From: Bacteroidaceae bacterium
GTDB taxonomy: Bacteria > Bacteroidota > Bacteroidia > Bacteroidales > Bacteroidaceae
Reading direction: 5' to 3'
DNA: 64,000 nt
Assembly: GCA_017645655.1 (NCBI GenBank)
Contig: JAGCNZ010000024.1
Location: forward strand, 1-64,000
The translations under genes and the position numbers were made by a program. This document shows, in pieces, positions 25,922-35,052 of this stretch (within the stretch, counting starts at the first letter, position 1; each line of letters opens with the position of its first letter). The notes beneath the pieces were generated by a model that made no database searches, was not told the origin of the DNA, and worked only from the letters and a program-made list of their open reading frames with translations.

Positions 25922-26038
25922 CTCAAACATCACGTGGGATAAATTGATTTTACCCACGTAATATTTGAAATATTCCACGTGATAATTTCATTTTACCCAC
26001 GTAATAATTTCATTTTACCCACGTGACGTTTTCAAACC
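25922..26038 (+). repeat. CACGTG phased array 5
   Basis: Five cores begin at 25931, 25955 (CACGTA), 25976, 25998 (CACGTA) and 26020, with spacings 24, 21, 22 and 22. The dyad unit lies between 25955 and 25976. The ends are CAAACATCACGTG and CACGTGACGTTTTC, a good inverted pair. It lies in a divergent intergenic region of 533 bases; between the array and 26220 I see only an AT run (ATTATATATATAATAA) and the next promoter. Confidence 0.9.
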
Positions 26039-26220
26039 AAGCACGTCTGGTTTCGTCACATGGTACTTGGAACTCTTGTTTCTCGCGTTAAGAGCGGCAG
26101 GCTTTACCTTGATGTAACCGTGGGGTAGGGGAGAAGCCCACGCGCACATTATATATATAATAAGTGTAGCCGTCTCGCGAAAAATTGCCTCCCGACTCTT
26201 GTCCGTTCAAAAAAAAGCAG

Positions 26221-26228
26221 TATCTTTG
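26221..26228 (+). promoter_or_regulatory. Promoter -7 box for the peroxiredoxin gene
   Basis: TATCTTTG, 32 bases before the ATG at 26261. Confidence 0.6.
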
Positions 26229-26260
26229 TCCCCGATAAGGCAATAAGAACGACTAAGACT

Positions 26261-26713
26261 ATGAAGATTGGAGACCGCGCACCCGAGGTGCTGGGCAAAG
26301 ATGAGAACGGACGGGACATCCGCCTGAGCGACTACAAAGGCCGCAAACTCGTGCTCTATTTCTATCCGAAGGACAACACGAGCGGCTGTACGGCTGAGGC
26401 TTGCAGCCTGCGCGACAGATATGGCGAGCTGCAAGGTGCTGGCTACGAGGTGGTCGGCGTGAGCAAAGACTCCGCAGCCTCGCACCAGAAGTTCAAGGAG
26501 AAGCACGCCCTGCCTTTCCCCCTGATTGCCGACGTCGACAAAACCCTCTTGGAAGAAATGGGCGCGTGGGGCGAGAAGACAATGTACGGAAAGAAGACCA
26601 TGGGCACCATACGCACGACGTTCATCATCGATGAAAACGGCATCATCGAGCAAATCCTTGCCGGCAAGCAGATTAACACCAAGGAGCACGCAGCTCAGAT
26701 ACTCGACAAATAG
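26261..26713 (+). CDS. bcp: Thioredoxin-dependent thiol peroxidase (Bcp/PrxQ)
   Basis: Peroxiredoxin of 150 residues that reduces hydrogen peroxide and organic hydroperoxides using thioredoxin. The peroxidatic cysteine is in YPKDNTSGCTAEACSLRD, where the second cysteine five residues later is the PrxQ-type resolving cysteine. The GKDENGRDIRLSDYKGRKLVLYF opening strand region and the C-terminal TFIIDENGIIEQI are normal for the family. The gene is followed at 20 bases by a secreted protein gene and probably transcribed with it. Confidence 0.95.
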   Translation: MKIGDRAPEVLGKDENGRDIRLSDYKGRKLVLYFYPKDNTSGCTAEACSLRDRYGELQGAGYEVVGVSKDSAASHQKFKEKHALPFPLIADVDKTLLEEMGAWGEKTMYGKKTMGTIRTTFIIDENGIIEQILAGKQINTKEHAAQILDK

Positions 26714-26733
26714 ACTAATATAGCTGAACAGAT

Positions 26734-27315
26734 ATGAAAAGATTGTTTATCACGTTTCTGCTGGCAGCAGGTTTCTTCGCCATTGCCAGCGCGCAGAAAA
26801 GCCTCGTGGGGCGCGTCTATCACCATCCCAACATCATGGCCGAAGAGATGAACAAAAAGCAAAAAGAGATTGATTCGAAGCTCGACGAGACCATCAAGGA
26901 AGAGGTCGCCAAGGCAGAAAAAAAGAAAGGTCGCGCCCTGACGGCAGAAGAACAGGCTCAGGTGAAGCAGAAAGCCAAGGAAGCACACGAGATGGCCGAG
27001 GCACTGATCAAGGGCACGAAGACTGCCGTCACTGTGACCTTCAAGTCGGATAAAGAGGTGTCGATGCAAATGAAACTGCAGATGGACGACGAAGCATTGA
27101 AGAATGCCGGCATCAGCTGGGCAAAGCGTAAGGCAATCAAGGCAGCCATAGCACTGATGCCAACCACGCAGAAGATGCAGTACATCGTCAAGGACAACCT
27201 CGTTATCTGCATCGACGGTAAGGATCGCGACACGCTTACTCTCTCCGAGGACGGCAAGTACTTGTATGGCGAGATGGACGAGAAAACCAAGTTCAAGCTG
27301 ACGCGTAAGCAATAA
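26734..27315 (+). CDS. Secreted protein of unknown function, lysine- and glutamate-rich
   Basis: Protein of 193 residues with a signal peptide (MKRLFITFLLAAGFFAIASAQ). Residues 40-90 are a highly charged helical stretch (QKEIDSKLDETIKEEVAKAEKK) followed by a beta-rich half with VTVTFKSDKEVSMQMKLQMDD and DNLVICIDGKDRDTLTLSEDGKYLYG. The second half resembles a lipocalin- or META-like strand pattern, but no named family is recognised. It lies between the peroxiredoxin and a metallophosphoesterase, all on the same strand with gaps of 20 and 26 bases. Confidence 0.78.
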   Translation: MKRLFITFLLAAGFFAIASAQKSLVGRVYHHPNIMAEEMNKKQKEIDSKLDETIKEEVAKAEKKKGRALTAEEQAQVKQKAKEAHEMAEALIKGTKTAVTVTFKSDKEVSMQMKLQMDDEALKNAGISWAKRKAIKAAIALMPTTQKMQYIVKDNLVICIDGKDRDTLTLSEDGKYLYGEMDEKTKFKLTRKQ

Positions 27316-27341
27316 GACCATTCCTAAATACCTGCCGTACC

Positions 27342-28439
27342 ATGAAAAAACTTCTCCTGCTGCTCTCATTTTGCGCCATTTCATCGGTCGTTTTGGCTCA
27401 GAGCAGGGTGGACCGCCAGCATCTGAACAACCCCGAATCGTTCACCGTCGTGGTGTTCGGCGACGTGCAGAACTACACGAAGCGCAGCATCTACCAGCCC
27501 ATCTACGAACTCTGCACTGCCTGGGTGGCCGACAACGTCGAGAATCTCAACATCAAGGCGGTGCTTTTCACGGGCGACCTCATACAGCGCAACGAGTACA
27601 TCGTGCCGGGACGAGGGTCGGTGGACCAGTCGAGCAGGCAGATGTGGGAGTGGTCCAGTCACTGCCTCGAAAGGCTTGACGGGCACGTGCCCTACATCAT
27701 CGCAGCCGGCAATCATGAGTATGGTTACACTCGAGGCGATGAGGCTTTCACGCATTACCCTGAGTACTACACCTACGAACGCAACCCCTTGACCGCTAAG
27801 CACCTGGTTGCCACGTTCCCGAACCGCGAGGGGAAGGCTTCCCTGGAGAATGCCATCTGGGAGTTCAGCGACCGGAATTGGGGCAAACTCCTCGTCATCG
27901 GCACCGAGTGGGCGCCTCGCGACGAGGTTCTCGACTGGGCACGCGAGCTTTGCAACAGTGAGAAGTACCAGAACCACACAGCCATCTTCCTCACGCATTC
28001 CCTGCTTAGGGCACGCACTGCGAAGTATACCGACAACGAGAACTACAAGATACAGCCGCGTAACTTCGGTAAGGAAATATGGGACAAGCTGCTTTATCCC
28101 AGCAAAAACATCAGGTTATGTGTGTGTGGACATACAGGACATGCGGCTGCCGACGATGGTAAAGAGACCGGCAGCAGCTACGATCATGAGGTGAACAATG
28201 CGTATCGCTGCGACAAGAACAGTGTGGGGAGGGACGTGCACCAGATGATGTTCAACGTCCAAAACCTGGGTGGCGGCAACGGTGGCGACGGGTGGCTCCG
28301 CCTGTTGGAGTTCATGCCGGACGGCAAGACCATTAAGGCTTCGACCTACAGCCCTTTGTTTGGTGTCTCGCCGATGACTAAACACTTGGCTCATCAGACT
28401 GATTCCGTCTGCCAATTCGACATGGTGGTGGAGAAATAG
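27342..28439 (+). CDS. Secreted calcineurin-like metallophosphoesterase
   Basis: Protein of 365 residues with a signal peptide (MKKLLLLLSFCAISSVVLAQ). The dinuclear metal motifs are in order: VVFGDVQNYT (GDxH replaced by GDVQ), FTGDLIQRN, AAGNHEYGY, FLTHSLLRA and VCGHTGHAA. The first motif has Gln at the usual His position. The fold and exported location suggest a periplasmic or extracellular phosphoesterase; the substrate is unknown. It probably ends the three-gene run that begins with bcp, before an intergenic palindrome and a CACGTG array. Confidence 0.9.
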   Translation: MKKLLLLLSFCAISSVVLAQSRVDRQHLNNPESFTVVVFGDVQNYTKRSIYQPIYELCTAWVADNVENLNIKAVLFTGDLIQRNEYIVPGRGSVDQSSRQMWEWSSHCLERLDGHVPYIIAAGNHEYGYTRGDEAFTHYPEYYTYERNPLTAKHLVATFPNREGKASLENAIWEFSDRNWGKLLVIGTEWAPRDEVLDWARELCNSEKYQNHTAIFLTHSLLRARTAKYTDNENYKIQPRNFGKEIWDKLLYPSKNIRLCVCGHTGHAAADDGKETGSSYDHEVNNAYRCDKNSVGRDVHQMMFNVQNLGGGNGGDGWLRLLEFMPDGKTIKASTYSPLFGVSPMTKHLAHQTDSVCQFDMVVEK

Positions 28440-28477
28440 GAGCGGGGAAACTCCCTTAACCCAAGCCTCCTCTGACT

Positions 28478-28492
28478 CTCCCTTAATGGGAG
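28478..28492. repeat. Short palindrome CTCCC-TTAAT-GGGAG
   Basis: A five-base stem around TTAAT, 38 bases after the phosphoesterase stop. The C-run/TTAA/G-run plan is like that of the palindrome inserted in array 11 and of the hairpin at 31164. It may act as a weak terminator. Confidence 0.4.
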
Positions 28493-28496
28493 GAAA

Positions 28497-28632
28497 TGAA
28501 ACGACCCACGTGATAAATTGATTTTACCCACGTGATATTTAAAATATTCCACGTGATAAATTGATTTTACCCACGTGATAATTTTGTTTTACCCACGTGA
28601 TAATTTTGTTTTACCCACGTGACGTTTTATCA
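28497..28632 (+). repeat. CACGTG phased array 6
   Basis: Six perfect cores begin at 28507, 28529, 28550, 28572, 28594 and 28616 (spacings 22, 21, 22, 22, 22). Spacers are ATAAATTGATTTTACC, the dyad ATATTTAAAATATTC, ATAAATTGATTTTACC and two copies of ATAATTTTGTTTTACC. This is the cleanest copy and can serve as a type example. The sequence from 28633 to the argS promoter holds only short local repeats (CTGGAGGTTCCAG). Confidence 0.93.
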
Positions 28633-28800
28633 CACGATACTTTGAATTTCTTTTTTTCTTGTTAGGGCTGGAGGTTCCAGGCTTGCCAGGCGAACCCTCG
28701 TGACGTCAAAGTACAGCCTTCCAGGCTCGGTTCGTTGCCCTCGGTAAGTCGGCGGTAAAGCTGTATAGTTTGCCTATAACGCCTATTTCCCTCTGCTTTT

Positions 28801-28832
28801 TTTGCTTTTCCGAAAAGGTTTTTGTATCTTTG
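28801..28832 (+). promoter_or_regulatory. argS promoter
   Basis: TTTG at 28801-28804 and TATCTTTG at 28825-28832 are 20 bases apart. The ATG at 28866 is 34 bases downstream. A longer in-frame start at 28770 lies upstream of the promoter and is rejected. Confidence 0.7.
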
Positions 28833-28865
28833 CACCCGCATATTATATCTAATAAGGAGTGGAAT

Positions 28866-30659
28866 ATGAAGATTGAAACAAAGATAACAGAGGCCGTGAA
28901 GGCCATTGTGGAGGAGCTTTATGGTCAGCAGGTGCCCGACAGCATGGTGCAGTTGCAGCAGACGAGACCCGAGTTCGAGGGGCAGATAACCCTTGTTGTT
29001 TTTCCGTTCACCAAGATGAGCCATAAGGCTCCGGACGCTACGGCGCAGGAGATAGGCGAGCGTCTTGTGGAGCGACTGCCGGAGGTCGTCAGCGCATACA
29101 ATGCCGTGAAGGGCTTCCTCAACCTCAGCATCAGCTCCCGTCAGTGGATAAGTTTGCTGCAGGACATTTACGAGAATCCAAAGTTCGGCTTCCTGCCCGT
29201 CACGGACGACAGCCCGCTCGTCATGATAGAATACTCGTCGCCCAACACCAACAAACCCCTGCACCTCGGCCACGTCCGCAATAACCTGCTGGGCTGGGCT
29301 TTGGCGCAAGTCATGGAGGCCAATGGAAACAAGGTGGTTAAGACAAACATCGTGAACGACAGGGGCATCCACATCTGCAAGTCGATGTTGGCCTGGCTCA
29401 AGTGGGGCAATGGTGAGACGCCGGAGTCCTCAGGCAAAAAGGGCGACCACCTCATCGGCGACTACTATGTGGCGTTCGACAAGCACTATCGCGAAGAGGT
29501 GAAAGAACTCGTGGCTCAGGGCATGGACGAGGAGCAGGCCAAGCAGGAGGCGCCGCTCATCAAGGAGGCACACGAGATGCTCGTCAAGTGGGAGCAGAAC
29601 GACCCTGAAGTGCGTGGTCTCTGGAAGAAGATGAACGAATGGGTATATGCAGGATTCGACGAGACATACAAAGCCTTGGGAGTCAGCTTCGACAAGATAT
29701 ATTACGAAAGCGAAACGTATCTCGAGGGCAAGGAAAAGGTCGAAGAAGGCCTCGCAAAAGGCTTCTTCTATCGTCGCGACGACGGAAGCGTCTGGGCAGA
29801 CCTCACCAAAGAAGGCCTCGACGAGAAGCTCCTTCTCCGTTCCGACGGCACAAGCGTGTATATGACGCAAGACATCGGCACCGCCAAACTGCGCTTTCAG
29901 GACTATCCTATCGACAAGATGATATACGTCGTGGGCAATGAGCAGAACTATCATTTCCAGGTGCTCTCGATTTTGCTCGACAAGTTGGGATTCAAGTGGG
30001 GCAAGGACCTCGTGCATTTCTCCTACGGTATGGTGGAACTGCCAAACGGCAAGATGAAGAGCAGGGAAGGCACCGTCGTGGATGCCGACGACCTGATTGC
30101 CACGATGATACAGGATGCGAAGGAGCTCTCGGCAGACAAAGTCAACAAGCTCGAAGGCATTACCGAGCAGGAGGCACAGGAGATAGCACGCATCGTGGGC
30201 ATGGGCGCACTCAAGTATTTCATCCTGAAAGTGGACGCGCGAAAGAACATGTTGTTCAATCCCGCTGAGAGTATCGACTTCAACGGCAATACAGGACCGT
30301 TCATACAATACACCTACGCACGCATCAGAAGCATCCTGAGGAAGTGGAACGACGTGATAACTCTGGACGAGAAGGCTTTCGAAGTGGGACTCGCAGAAAA
30401 GGAAATCAGCCTCATCCAACGCCTGCAAGGCTTCGAGGCTGCGGTGCGTCAGGCAGGACAGGACTACAACCCGAGCTGCATCGCCAACTATTGCTACGAC
30501 CTCGTCAAGGAATACAACCAGTTCTACCACGACTTCAGCGTGCTCAAGGAAGAGGACGAAGCCAAACGTCAAGTGCGACTCATGCTCTCGGCGGCAGTCA
30601 GTCAGGTCGTCAAGAACGGCATGGGCTTGCTTGGCATCGAGGTGCCGGAGCGGATGTAA
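28866..30659 (+). CDS. argS: Arginyl-tRNA synthetase
   Basis: Class I synthetase of 597 residues that charges tRNA(Arg). The N-terminal Add-1 domain is at residues 1-105. The HIGH motif is SSPNTNKPLHLGHVRNN (residues 124-140) and the KMSKS equivalent is GKMKSREGTVVDADDL (near residue 392), where the usual KMS is KMK. The C-terminal anticodon-binding DALR domain begins with FIQYTYARIRSILRK near residue 480. It is followed by the RNase H gene after 69 bases that include repeats of AATTATGAATT. Confidence 0.97.
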   Translation: MKIETKITEAVKAIVEELYGQQVPDSMVQLQQTRPEFEGQITLVVFPFTKMSHKAPDATAQEIGERLVERLPEVVSAYNAVKGFLNLSISSRQWISLLQDIYENPKFGFLPVTDDSPLVMIEYSSPNTNKPLHLGHVRNNLLGWALAQVMEANGNKVVKTNIVNDRGIHICKSMLAWLKWGNGETPESSGKKGDHLIGDYYVAFDKHYREEVKELVAQGMDEEQAKQEAPLIKEAHEMLVKWEQNDPEVRGLWKKMNEWVYAGFDETYKALGVSFDKIYYESETYLEGKEKVEEGLAKGFFYRRDDGSVWADLTKEGLDEKLLLRSDGTSVYMTQDIGTAKLRFQDYPIDKMIYVVGNEQNYHFQVLSILLDKLGFKWGKDLVHFSYGMVELPNGKMKSREGTVVDADDLIATMIQDAKELSADKVNKLEGITEQEAQEIARIVGMGALKYFILKVDARKNMLFNPAESIDFNGNTGPFIQYTYARIRSILRKWNDVITLDEKAFEVGLAEKEISLIQRLQGFEAAVRQAGQDYNPSCIANYCYDLVKEYNQFYHDFSVLKEEDEAKRQVRLMLSAAVSQVVKNGMGLLGIEVPERM

Positions 30660-30728
30660 GACCCCTCGCCTGTCCTCCCCCAAGGGAGAAGGAAAAGTCG
30701 TCTGCCATGAAATTATGAATTGTGAATT

Positions 30729-31160
30729 ATGAATTATGAATTGCTGAAGGACAAGGTCGACTTCAACGCCATTGCTGTCGATGCCGGCTGCAGTGGCAAC
30801 CCGGGCGCGATGGAGTATCAAGGCGTCTATCTCGGCAACGAGCAACGGCTGTTTCACTTCGGTCCGATACCCGGCACGAACAATATCGGCGAGTTCCTTG
30901 CCATTGTTCATGCCCTGGCGCTCATCAAGAAGAACGGCTGGCAGATGAAGGTCTATAGCGACAGCATCAGCGGAATGGCGTGGGTGCGAAACAAGAAAGC
31001 GAAGACCACGCTGAAGCGCGACGAGCAGACAGCGCAGGTGCTCGACCTCGTCATCCGTGCCGAGAACTGGCTTTGGGCGAATCCCAAGCATGCCGAAGTG
31101 CTGAAATGGAACACGGAGGAATGGGGCGAGATACCTGCCGACTTTGGGCGAAAGAAGTAG
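30729..31160 (+). CDS. RNase H family protein
   Basis: RNase HI-type nuclease domain of 143 residues that would cut RNA in RNA-DNA hybrids. The acidic catalytic set can be traced: Asp in AIAVDAGCSGNPG, Glu in NNIGEFLAIVHAL, Asp in VYSDSISGMAW, and a final Asp in PADFGRKK close to the C-terminus. Many Bacteroidales copies carry an N-terminal viroplasmin domain; this one has the nuclease domain only. It lies between argS and the LTA-synthase-like gene, separated from the latter by a C-rich/G-rich hairpin. Confidence 0.88.
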   Translation: MNYELLKDKVDFNAIAVDAGCSGNPGAMEYQGVYLGNEQRLFHFGPIPGTNNIGEFLAIVHALALIKKNGWQMKVYSDSISGMAWVRNKKAKTTLKRDEQTAQVLDLVIRAENWLWANPKHAEVLKWNTEEWGEIPADFGRKK

Positions 31161-31163
31161 CCC

Positions 31164-31190
31164 CTCTCCCCGCTCCCCCAAAGGGGAGAG
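31164..31190 (+). terminator. CTCTCCCC/GGGGAGAG hairpin
   Basis: CTCTCCCC (31164-31171) pairs with GGGGAGAG (31183-31190) around an 11-base C-rich loop, three bases after the RNase H stop. A T-poor tail (CCTTTGTAAATA) makes efficient termination uncertain. The sequence type is a common intergenic palindrome in Bacteroidales. Confidence 0.5.
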
Positions 31191-31239
31191 CCTTTGTAAA
31201 TAAAAAGAAAATGGTAAATGATTAAATGGTAAATGTGAG

Positions 31240-33069
31240 ATGAAGCGAAGCATCCACTTTCTCGAGTATCTTTACTGTCATTTGCTTATCGTTTTCCTGA
31301 TAGGCAGGGTAGGGTTCGTCTTGAACAATCGGTGCGTGGAGCAGCTTTCGTTTGCCGATGCGGCGAGTGCTTGTTGGCGCGGCTTCGTGGGGCACGACCT
31401 CATGGTGGCAGCCTGGTTGCTCGTCGTGCCCTGGCTCGTTGGGCTGCTTGCCTTGAGGTTTTCCGGGTTGAGGCTGCGCTTGTGGCTCACTCCTTACTAT
31501 GTCCTGATGGGCTTGGCCGTTGCTGCTATCATTGTGGCTGATGCCGTGATGTACGAGTACTGGCAGTTCAAGCTCGGTACAGTCATGCTGAGTTATGCGG
31601 CATCGCCCGAAGGGGCAACCAACAGCGTGAGTCTTTCCTTCCTTCTAATGCGGTTAGGACTGTTCCTGCTGCTCGCTTTGTGGACCATGATTCCCTGCAT
31701 ATGGTTGACGCCGAAGCACTTGCCGACGGGTACCGGCGCGCGCCTCTGGATGCGCAACATCAGCATTATCTGGACGTTTCTGCTCGTCTCGGGGGTTCTC
31801 TGGATGCGTCAGGGCGACGTCTATACGCAGAAGCCTTATCCCACGCAGCTTGCCGACCATGCTGCCGTCAATCCCGTCTATGCCTTTGTCGGCAGCATAC
31901 GTTTGACCGACAACTACGCCGCGCGCTATAACTTCATGTCCGAGGAGGACCGGGCAGACCTGTTCAAAGGGCTCTATCCTGCGCCCGCCGACGACATCCG
32001 GGACACGCTGCTCCTGACCTCGCGGCCCGACATCCTGGTCGTTTTCATTGAGGGCTTCGGCAGTCGTTTCGTGGAGGAACTGGGCGGATTGCCCGACGTG
32101 GCGCCTGGCTGGAGCCGTCTCATCCCCGAGGGCATCTTTTGGGAAAACTATTTCAGCAACTCGTTCCGAACCGACAGAGGCACCGTCAGCGCCTTCAGCG
32201 GCTGGTTGAGCTACGCCGACATCGGTTTGATGAGGCATACAGAGATGCATGACGCGCTCCCTTCTCTCGCGAAGTCCTTGGCGAAAGAGGGTTACGAGAC
32301 GAGCTACATCTACGGCGGCGCGATGACGAACATGGGCAAGCGTCAGTACCTGGATGACATGGAGTTCGCCAATCTCTATGATGATACGGCCTTCAGGGAT
32401 GAGCAGAAGACTGGCTCCTGGGGCATCCCGGACAGTACCGTTTTACAAAAAACACGCCATTTCATCGAGAATTTCGAGGGCGGACACCACTTCCTGGTGG
32501 CGCAGACGCTGTCGAGCCACGAGCCTTGGGACGTGCCCTATCACCGCCTGGAGGACGAGAGGCTCAATGCCTTTGCCTATACCGACTACAGCATCGCCTG
32601 CATGATCGACTCGCTGAGGCTGCTCCCGCAGTGGGACAACCTGCTCGTCATCATGATTCCCGACCACGGATACCTCTACAGGCAGAGTTACAAAGACCCC
32701 GGCTTCTTCCGTGCCCCGATGCTTTGGACCGGCGGAGCCATACGCGAGCCGCGTAGGATGCAGGTCATCATGAACCAGAGCGACATCGCCGCCACGCTGT
32801 TATCCCAGATGGGCATCCGGCACGACGAGTATCCCTGGAGCCGTAACGTGCTGAGCCGCACCTATACATATCCCTTCGCCTACTGTAACTACCCGGCCGG
32901 CGTGCTGTTTGCCGACAGCACCGGCATCAGCATATACGACATCGAGGGCGATGCCGTGATGACAGAACAGCCAGCCGACGACGGCCTGCGCACCATGCGA
33001 GCCAAAGCAATACTGCAAACCAGTTACGACGGCCTGGCAGGGTTGCAACGAAAACGCGGCACGCCATGA
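31240..33069 (+). CDS. LTA synthase / phosphoglycerol transferase-like membrane sulfatase-fold protein
   Basis: Inner-membrane protein of 609 residues with about five transmembrane helices in the first 190 and a periplasmic alkaline-phosphatase/sulfatase-fold domain. Metal and nucleophile motifs are DILVVFIEGFGS (first metal ligand Glu), NSFRTDRGTVSAFSG (nucleophile threonine), and IPDHGYLY (DH pair), with LSSHEPWD. In LtaS and OpgB relatives this domain moves phosphoglycerol onto lipids or glycans, while others add phosphoethanolamine. The substrate here is not known; in a Gram-negative next to an exporter and glycan genes, decoration of an envelope lipid or sugar is likely. Confidence 0.9.
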   Translation: MKRSIHFLEYLYCHLLIVFLIGRVGFVLNNRCVEQLSFADAASACWRGFVGHDLMVAAWLLVVPWLVGLLALRFSGLRLRLWLTPYYVLMGLAVAAIIVADAVMYEYWQFKLGTVMLSYAASPEGATNSVSLSFLLMRLGLFLLLALWTMIPCIWLTPKHLPTGTGARLWMRNISIIWTFLLVSGVLWMRQGDVYTQKPYPTQLADHAAVNPVYAFVGSIRLTDNYAARYNFMSEEDRADLFKGLYPAPADDIRDTLLLTSRPDILVVFIEGFGSRFVEELGGLPDVAPGWSRLIPEGIFWENYFSNSFRTDRGTVSAFSGWLSYADIGLMRHTEMHDALPSLAKSLAKEGYETSYIYGGAMTNMGKRQYLDDMEFANLYDDTAFRDEQKTGSWGIPDSTVLQKTRHFIENFEGGHHFLVAQTLSSHEPWDVPYHRLEDERLNAFAYTDYSIACMIDSLRLLPQWDNLLVIMIPDHGYLYRQSYKDPGFFRAPMLWTGGAIREPRRMQVIMNQSDIAATLLSQMGIRHDEYPWSRNVLSRTYTYPFAYCNYPAGVLFADSTGISIYDIEGDAVMTEQPADDGLRTMRAKAILQTSYDGLAGLQRKRGTP

Positions 33070-33071
33070 TG

Positions 33072-33186
33072 GAAAACAACCCACGGGTAAAATGCAATTT
33101 ACCCACGTAATATTTAAAATATTCCACGTGATAATTTCAATTTACCCACGTGATAATTTCAATTTACCCACGTGACGTTTTCCAAC
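33072..33186 (+). repeat. CACGTG phased array 7
   Basis: Five cores begin at 33082 (CACGGG), 33104 (CACGTA), 33125, 33147 and 33169, spaced 22, 21, 22 and 22. The dyad unit lies between 33104 and 33125. It fills almost the whole 147-base gap between the LTA-synthase-like gene and the ABC exporter gene. Confidence 0.9.
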
Positions 33187-33216
33187 GCAACCGCAAGAAC
33201 GAAACAATGAAACGAA

Positions 33217-35052
33217 ATGATTAAGCAATTTCTCGACATAGTAAGACGCTACTTCAAGCCCTACAAGATGTACATAGGCTGGTCTATCGTGCTGAATTTT
33301 ATCGCACAGTGGCTCAACGTCTTCTCCTTCGTAGTGCTTATACCCATCCTGAATATCCTCTTCAAGATAGACACAAATGTCTATAACTACAGGGACTGGA
33401 CCTGGAGCACCCTGAATAAAGACCTCATCGTCAACAACGCATACGCCTGGGTGCAAGAGCAAATCACCACGAACGGCGCGTTCCTCACACTCTGCCTTAT
33501 GGGCGGAATACTCGTCTTCATGACCTGCCTGAAGTGCATCGGCTACTGGGGAGCAGCCAACATCATGATGCCGCTCTCCACCGGCGTAGTGCGCGACATC
33601 CGAATGGACATGTACAACAAGGTGATGCGCCTGCCCCTGAGCTTCTTCTCGGCTGAGCGAAAGGGCGACATCATCGTCCGGATGAGCACAGACATACAGA
33701 TAGTGGAGAACTCCGTCACCTCCGCCATCTCCACACTCATCCAGCAGCCCATCGCCATCATCATCTGTTTCATCACACTCTTCACGGTAAGCTGGCAGCT
33801 CACCGTCTTCGTCCTCGTCGTCACACCACCAGCCGCGTGGCTCATGGGAACAGTGACCAAACGCCTCAAGAACCAGTCGGCAAGCGTGCAGGCAGGTCTC
33901 TCGGAAATCATGGCACAGATAGAGGAAACGCTCAGCGGCCTGCGAATCGTCAAGGCATTCATCGCAGAAGACAAGATGGCGAAGCGCTTCAACTATATCA
34001 ACAACGAGTTCCGCAAAGGCATGATAAGCATGATGATGCGCATCAACGCAGCCCATCCCGTCTCGGAAACCATGGGAACCATCATCATCGTCATCGTGTT
34101 GCTCTTCGGCGGCTGGTTGATACTCGAAGGACAAGGCTTCATAGACGCATCGACGTTTATCTTCTACATGGTCATCCTCTACAGCGTCATCAACCCAATC
34201 AAAGACCTGACAAGGCAAGCATACATGATTCCACTCGGCCTCACCTCGATGGAGCGCATCGACTATATCCTGAAGGCAGAGAACCCCATCAAAGAGAAAG
34301 CTGAGCCCGAACCACTCGACAGTTTCGAACACGAAGTGGAACTCAAGGACGTCACCTTCAGCTACATCGAAGGTCGCAACGTGCTCCGTCACATCAACCT
34401 CCGTGTTCCGAAAGGCAAGACCGTTGCACTCGTCGGACAGTCAGGCTCGGGAAAATCCACACTCGTCGACCTCATACCGCGCTACCACGACGTATGCGAC
34501 GGGCAGATACTCATAGATGGCAAGGACATACGCGACGTCAAGATACACGACCTGCGCGCCCTCATCGGCAACGTCAACCAGGAAGCCATCCTCTTCAACG
34601 ACACCTTCCTGGCAAACATCACATTCGGCGTCGAGAATGCCACCATGGAACAAGTCATCGAAGCCGCAAAGATAGCAAACGCCCACGACTTCATCATGGA
34701 GACAGAGAACGGCTATAACACAGTCATAGGCGACAGAGGAGGAAGGCTCTCAGGCGGACAGCGACAACGCGTCAGCATCGCACGAGCCATCCTCAAGAAC
34801 CCCCCGATACTCATCCTCGACGAAGCCACATCCGCACTCGACACGGAAAGCGAACACCTCGTCCAGGAAGCACTCGACCGACTCATGAAGTCCCGCACCA
34901 CAATAGCCATAGCCCACCGCCTCTCCACCATCAAGAACGCCGACATCATACACGTCCTCTACGAAGGCGAAATAGTGGAAAGCGGCCTCCACGACGACCT
35001 CATCGCCAAGGACGGCTACTACAAACGCCTCTACGACATGCAGCAACTGTAG
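33217..35052 (+). CDS. ABC exporter with fused permease and ATPase (MsbA-like)
   Basis: Half-transporter of 611 residues that works as a homodimer. Residues 1-330 form the six-helix permease domain; the rest is the ATPase with Walker A VGQSGSGKSTLVDL, the signature LSGGQRQRVSIARA, Walker B PILILDEATSALD, and the switch histidine in IAIAHRLSTI. The family covers lipid A flippases, polysaccharide and peptide exporters; the neighbouring glycan genes and a lipid A acyltransferase downstream suggest lipid or glycan export, but this is inference. It overlaps the convergent glycosyltransferase gene by 22 bases at the 3' end. Confidence 0.95.
   Translation: MIKQFLDIVRRYFKPYKMYIGWSIVLNFIAQWLNVFSFVVLIPILNILFKIDTNVYNYRDWTWSTLNKDLIVNNAYAWVQEQITTNGAFLTLCLMGGILVFMTCLKCIGYWGAANIMMPLSTGVVRDIRMDMYNKVMRLPLSFFSAERKGDIIVRMSTDIQIVENSVTSAISTLIQQPIAIIICFITLFTVSWQLTVFVLVVTPPAAWLMGTVTKRLKNQSASVQAGLSEIMAQIEETLSGLRIVKAFIAEDKMAKRFNYINNEFRKGMISMMMRINAAHPVSETMGTIIIVIVLLFGGWLILEGQGFIDASTFIFYMVILYSVINPIKDLTRQAYMIPLGLTSMERIDYILKAENPIKEKAEPEPLDSFEHEVELKDVTFSYIEGRNVLRHINLRVPKGKTVALVGQSGSGKSTLVDLIPRYHDVCDGQILIDGKDIRDVKIHDLRALIGNVNQEAILFNDTFLANITFGVENATMEQVIEAAKIANAHDFIMETENGYNTVIGDRGGRLSGGQRQRVSIARAILKNPPILILDEATSALDTESEHLVQEALDRLMKSRTTIAIAHRLSTIKNADIIHVLYEGEIVESGLHDDLIAKDGYYKRLYDMQQL

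Noticed and set aside
28770..28865. Longer argS start at 28770
   Set aside because: A full -33/-7 promoter lies between this codon and the ATG at 28866.
29430..31253. Long open frame opposite argS and the RNase H gene (607 codons)
   Set aside because: It spans two real genes and the gap between them, and has no domain or promoter.
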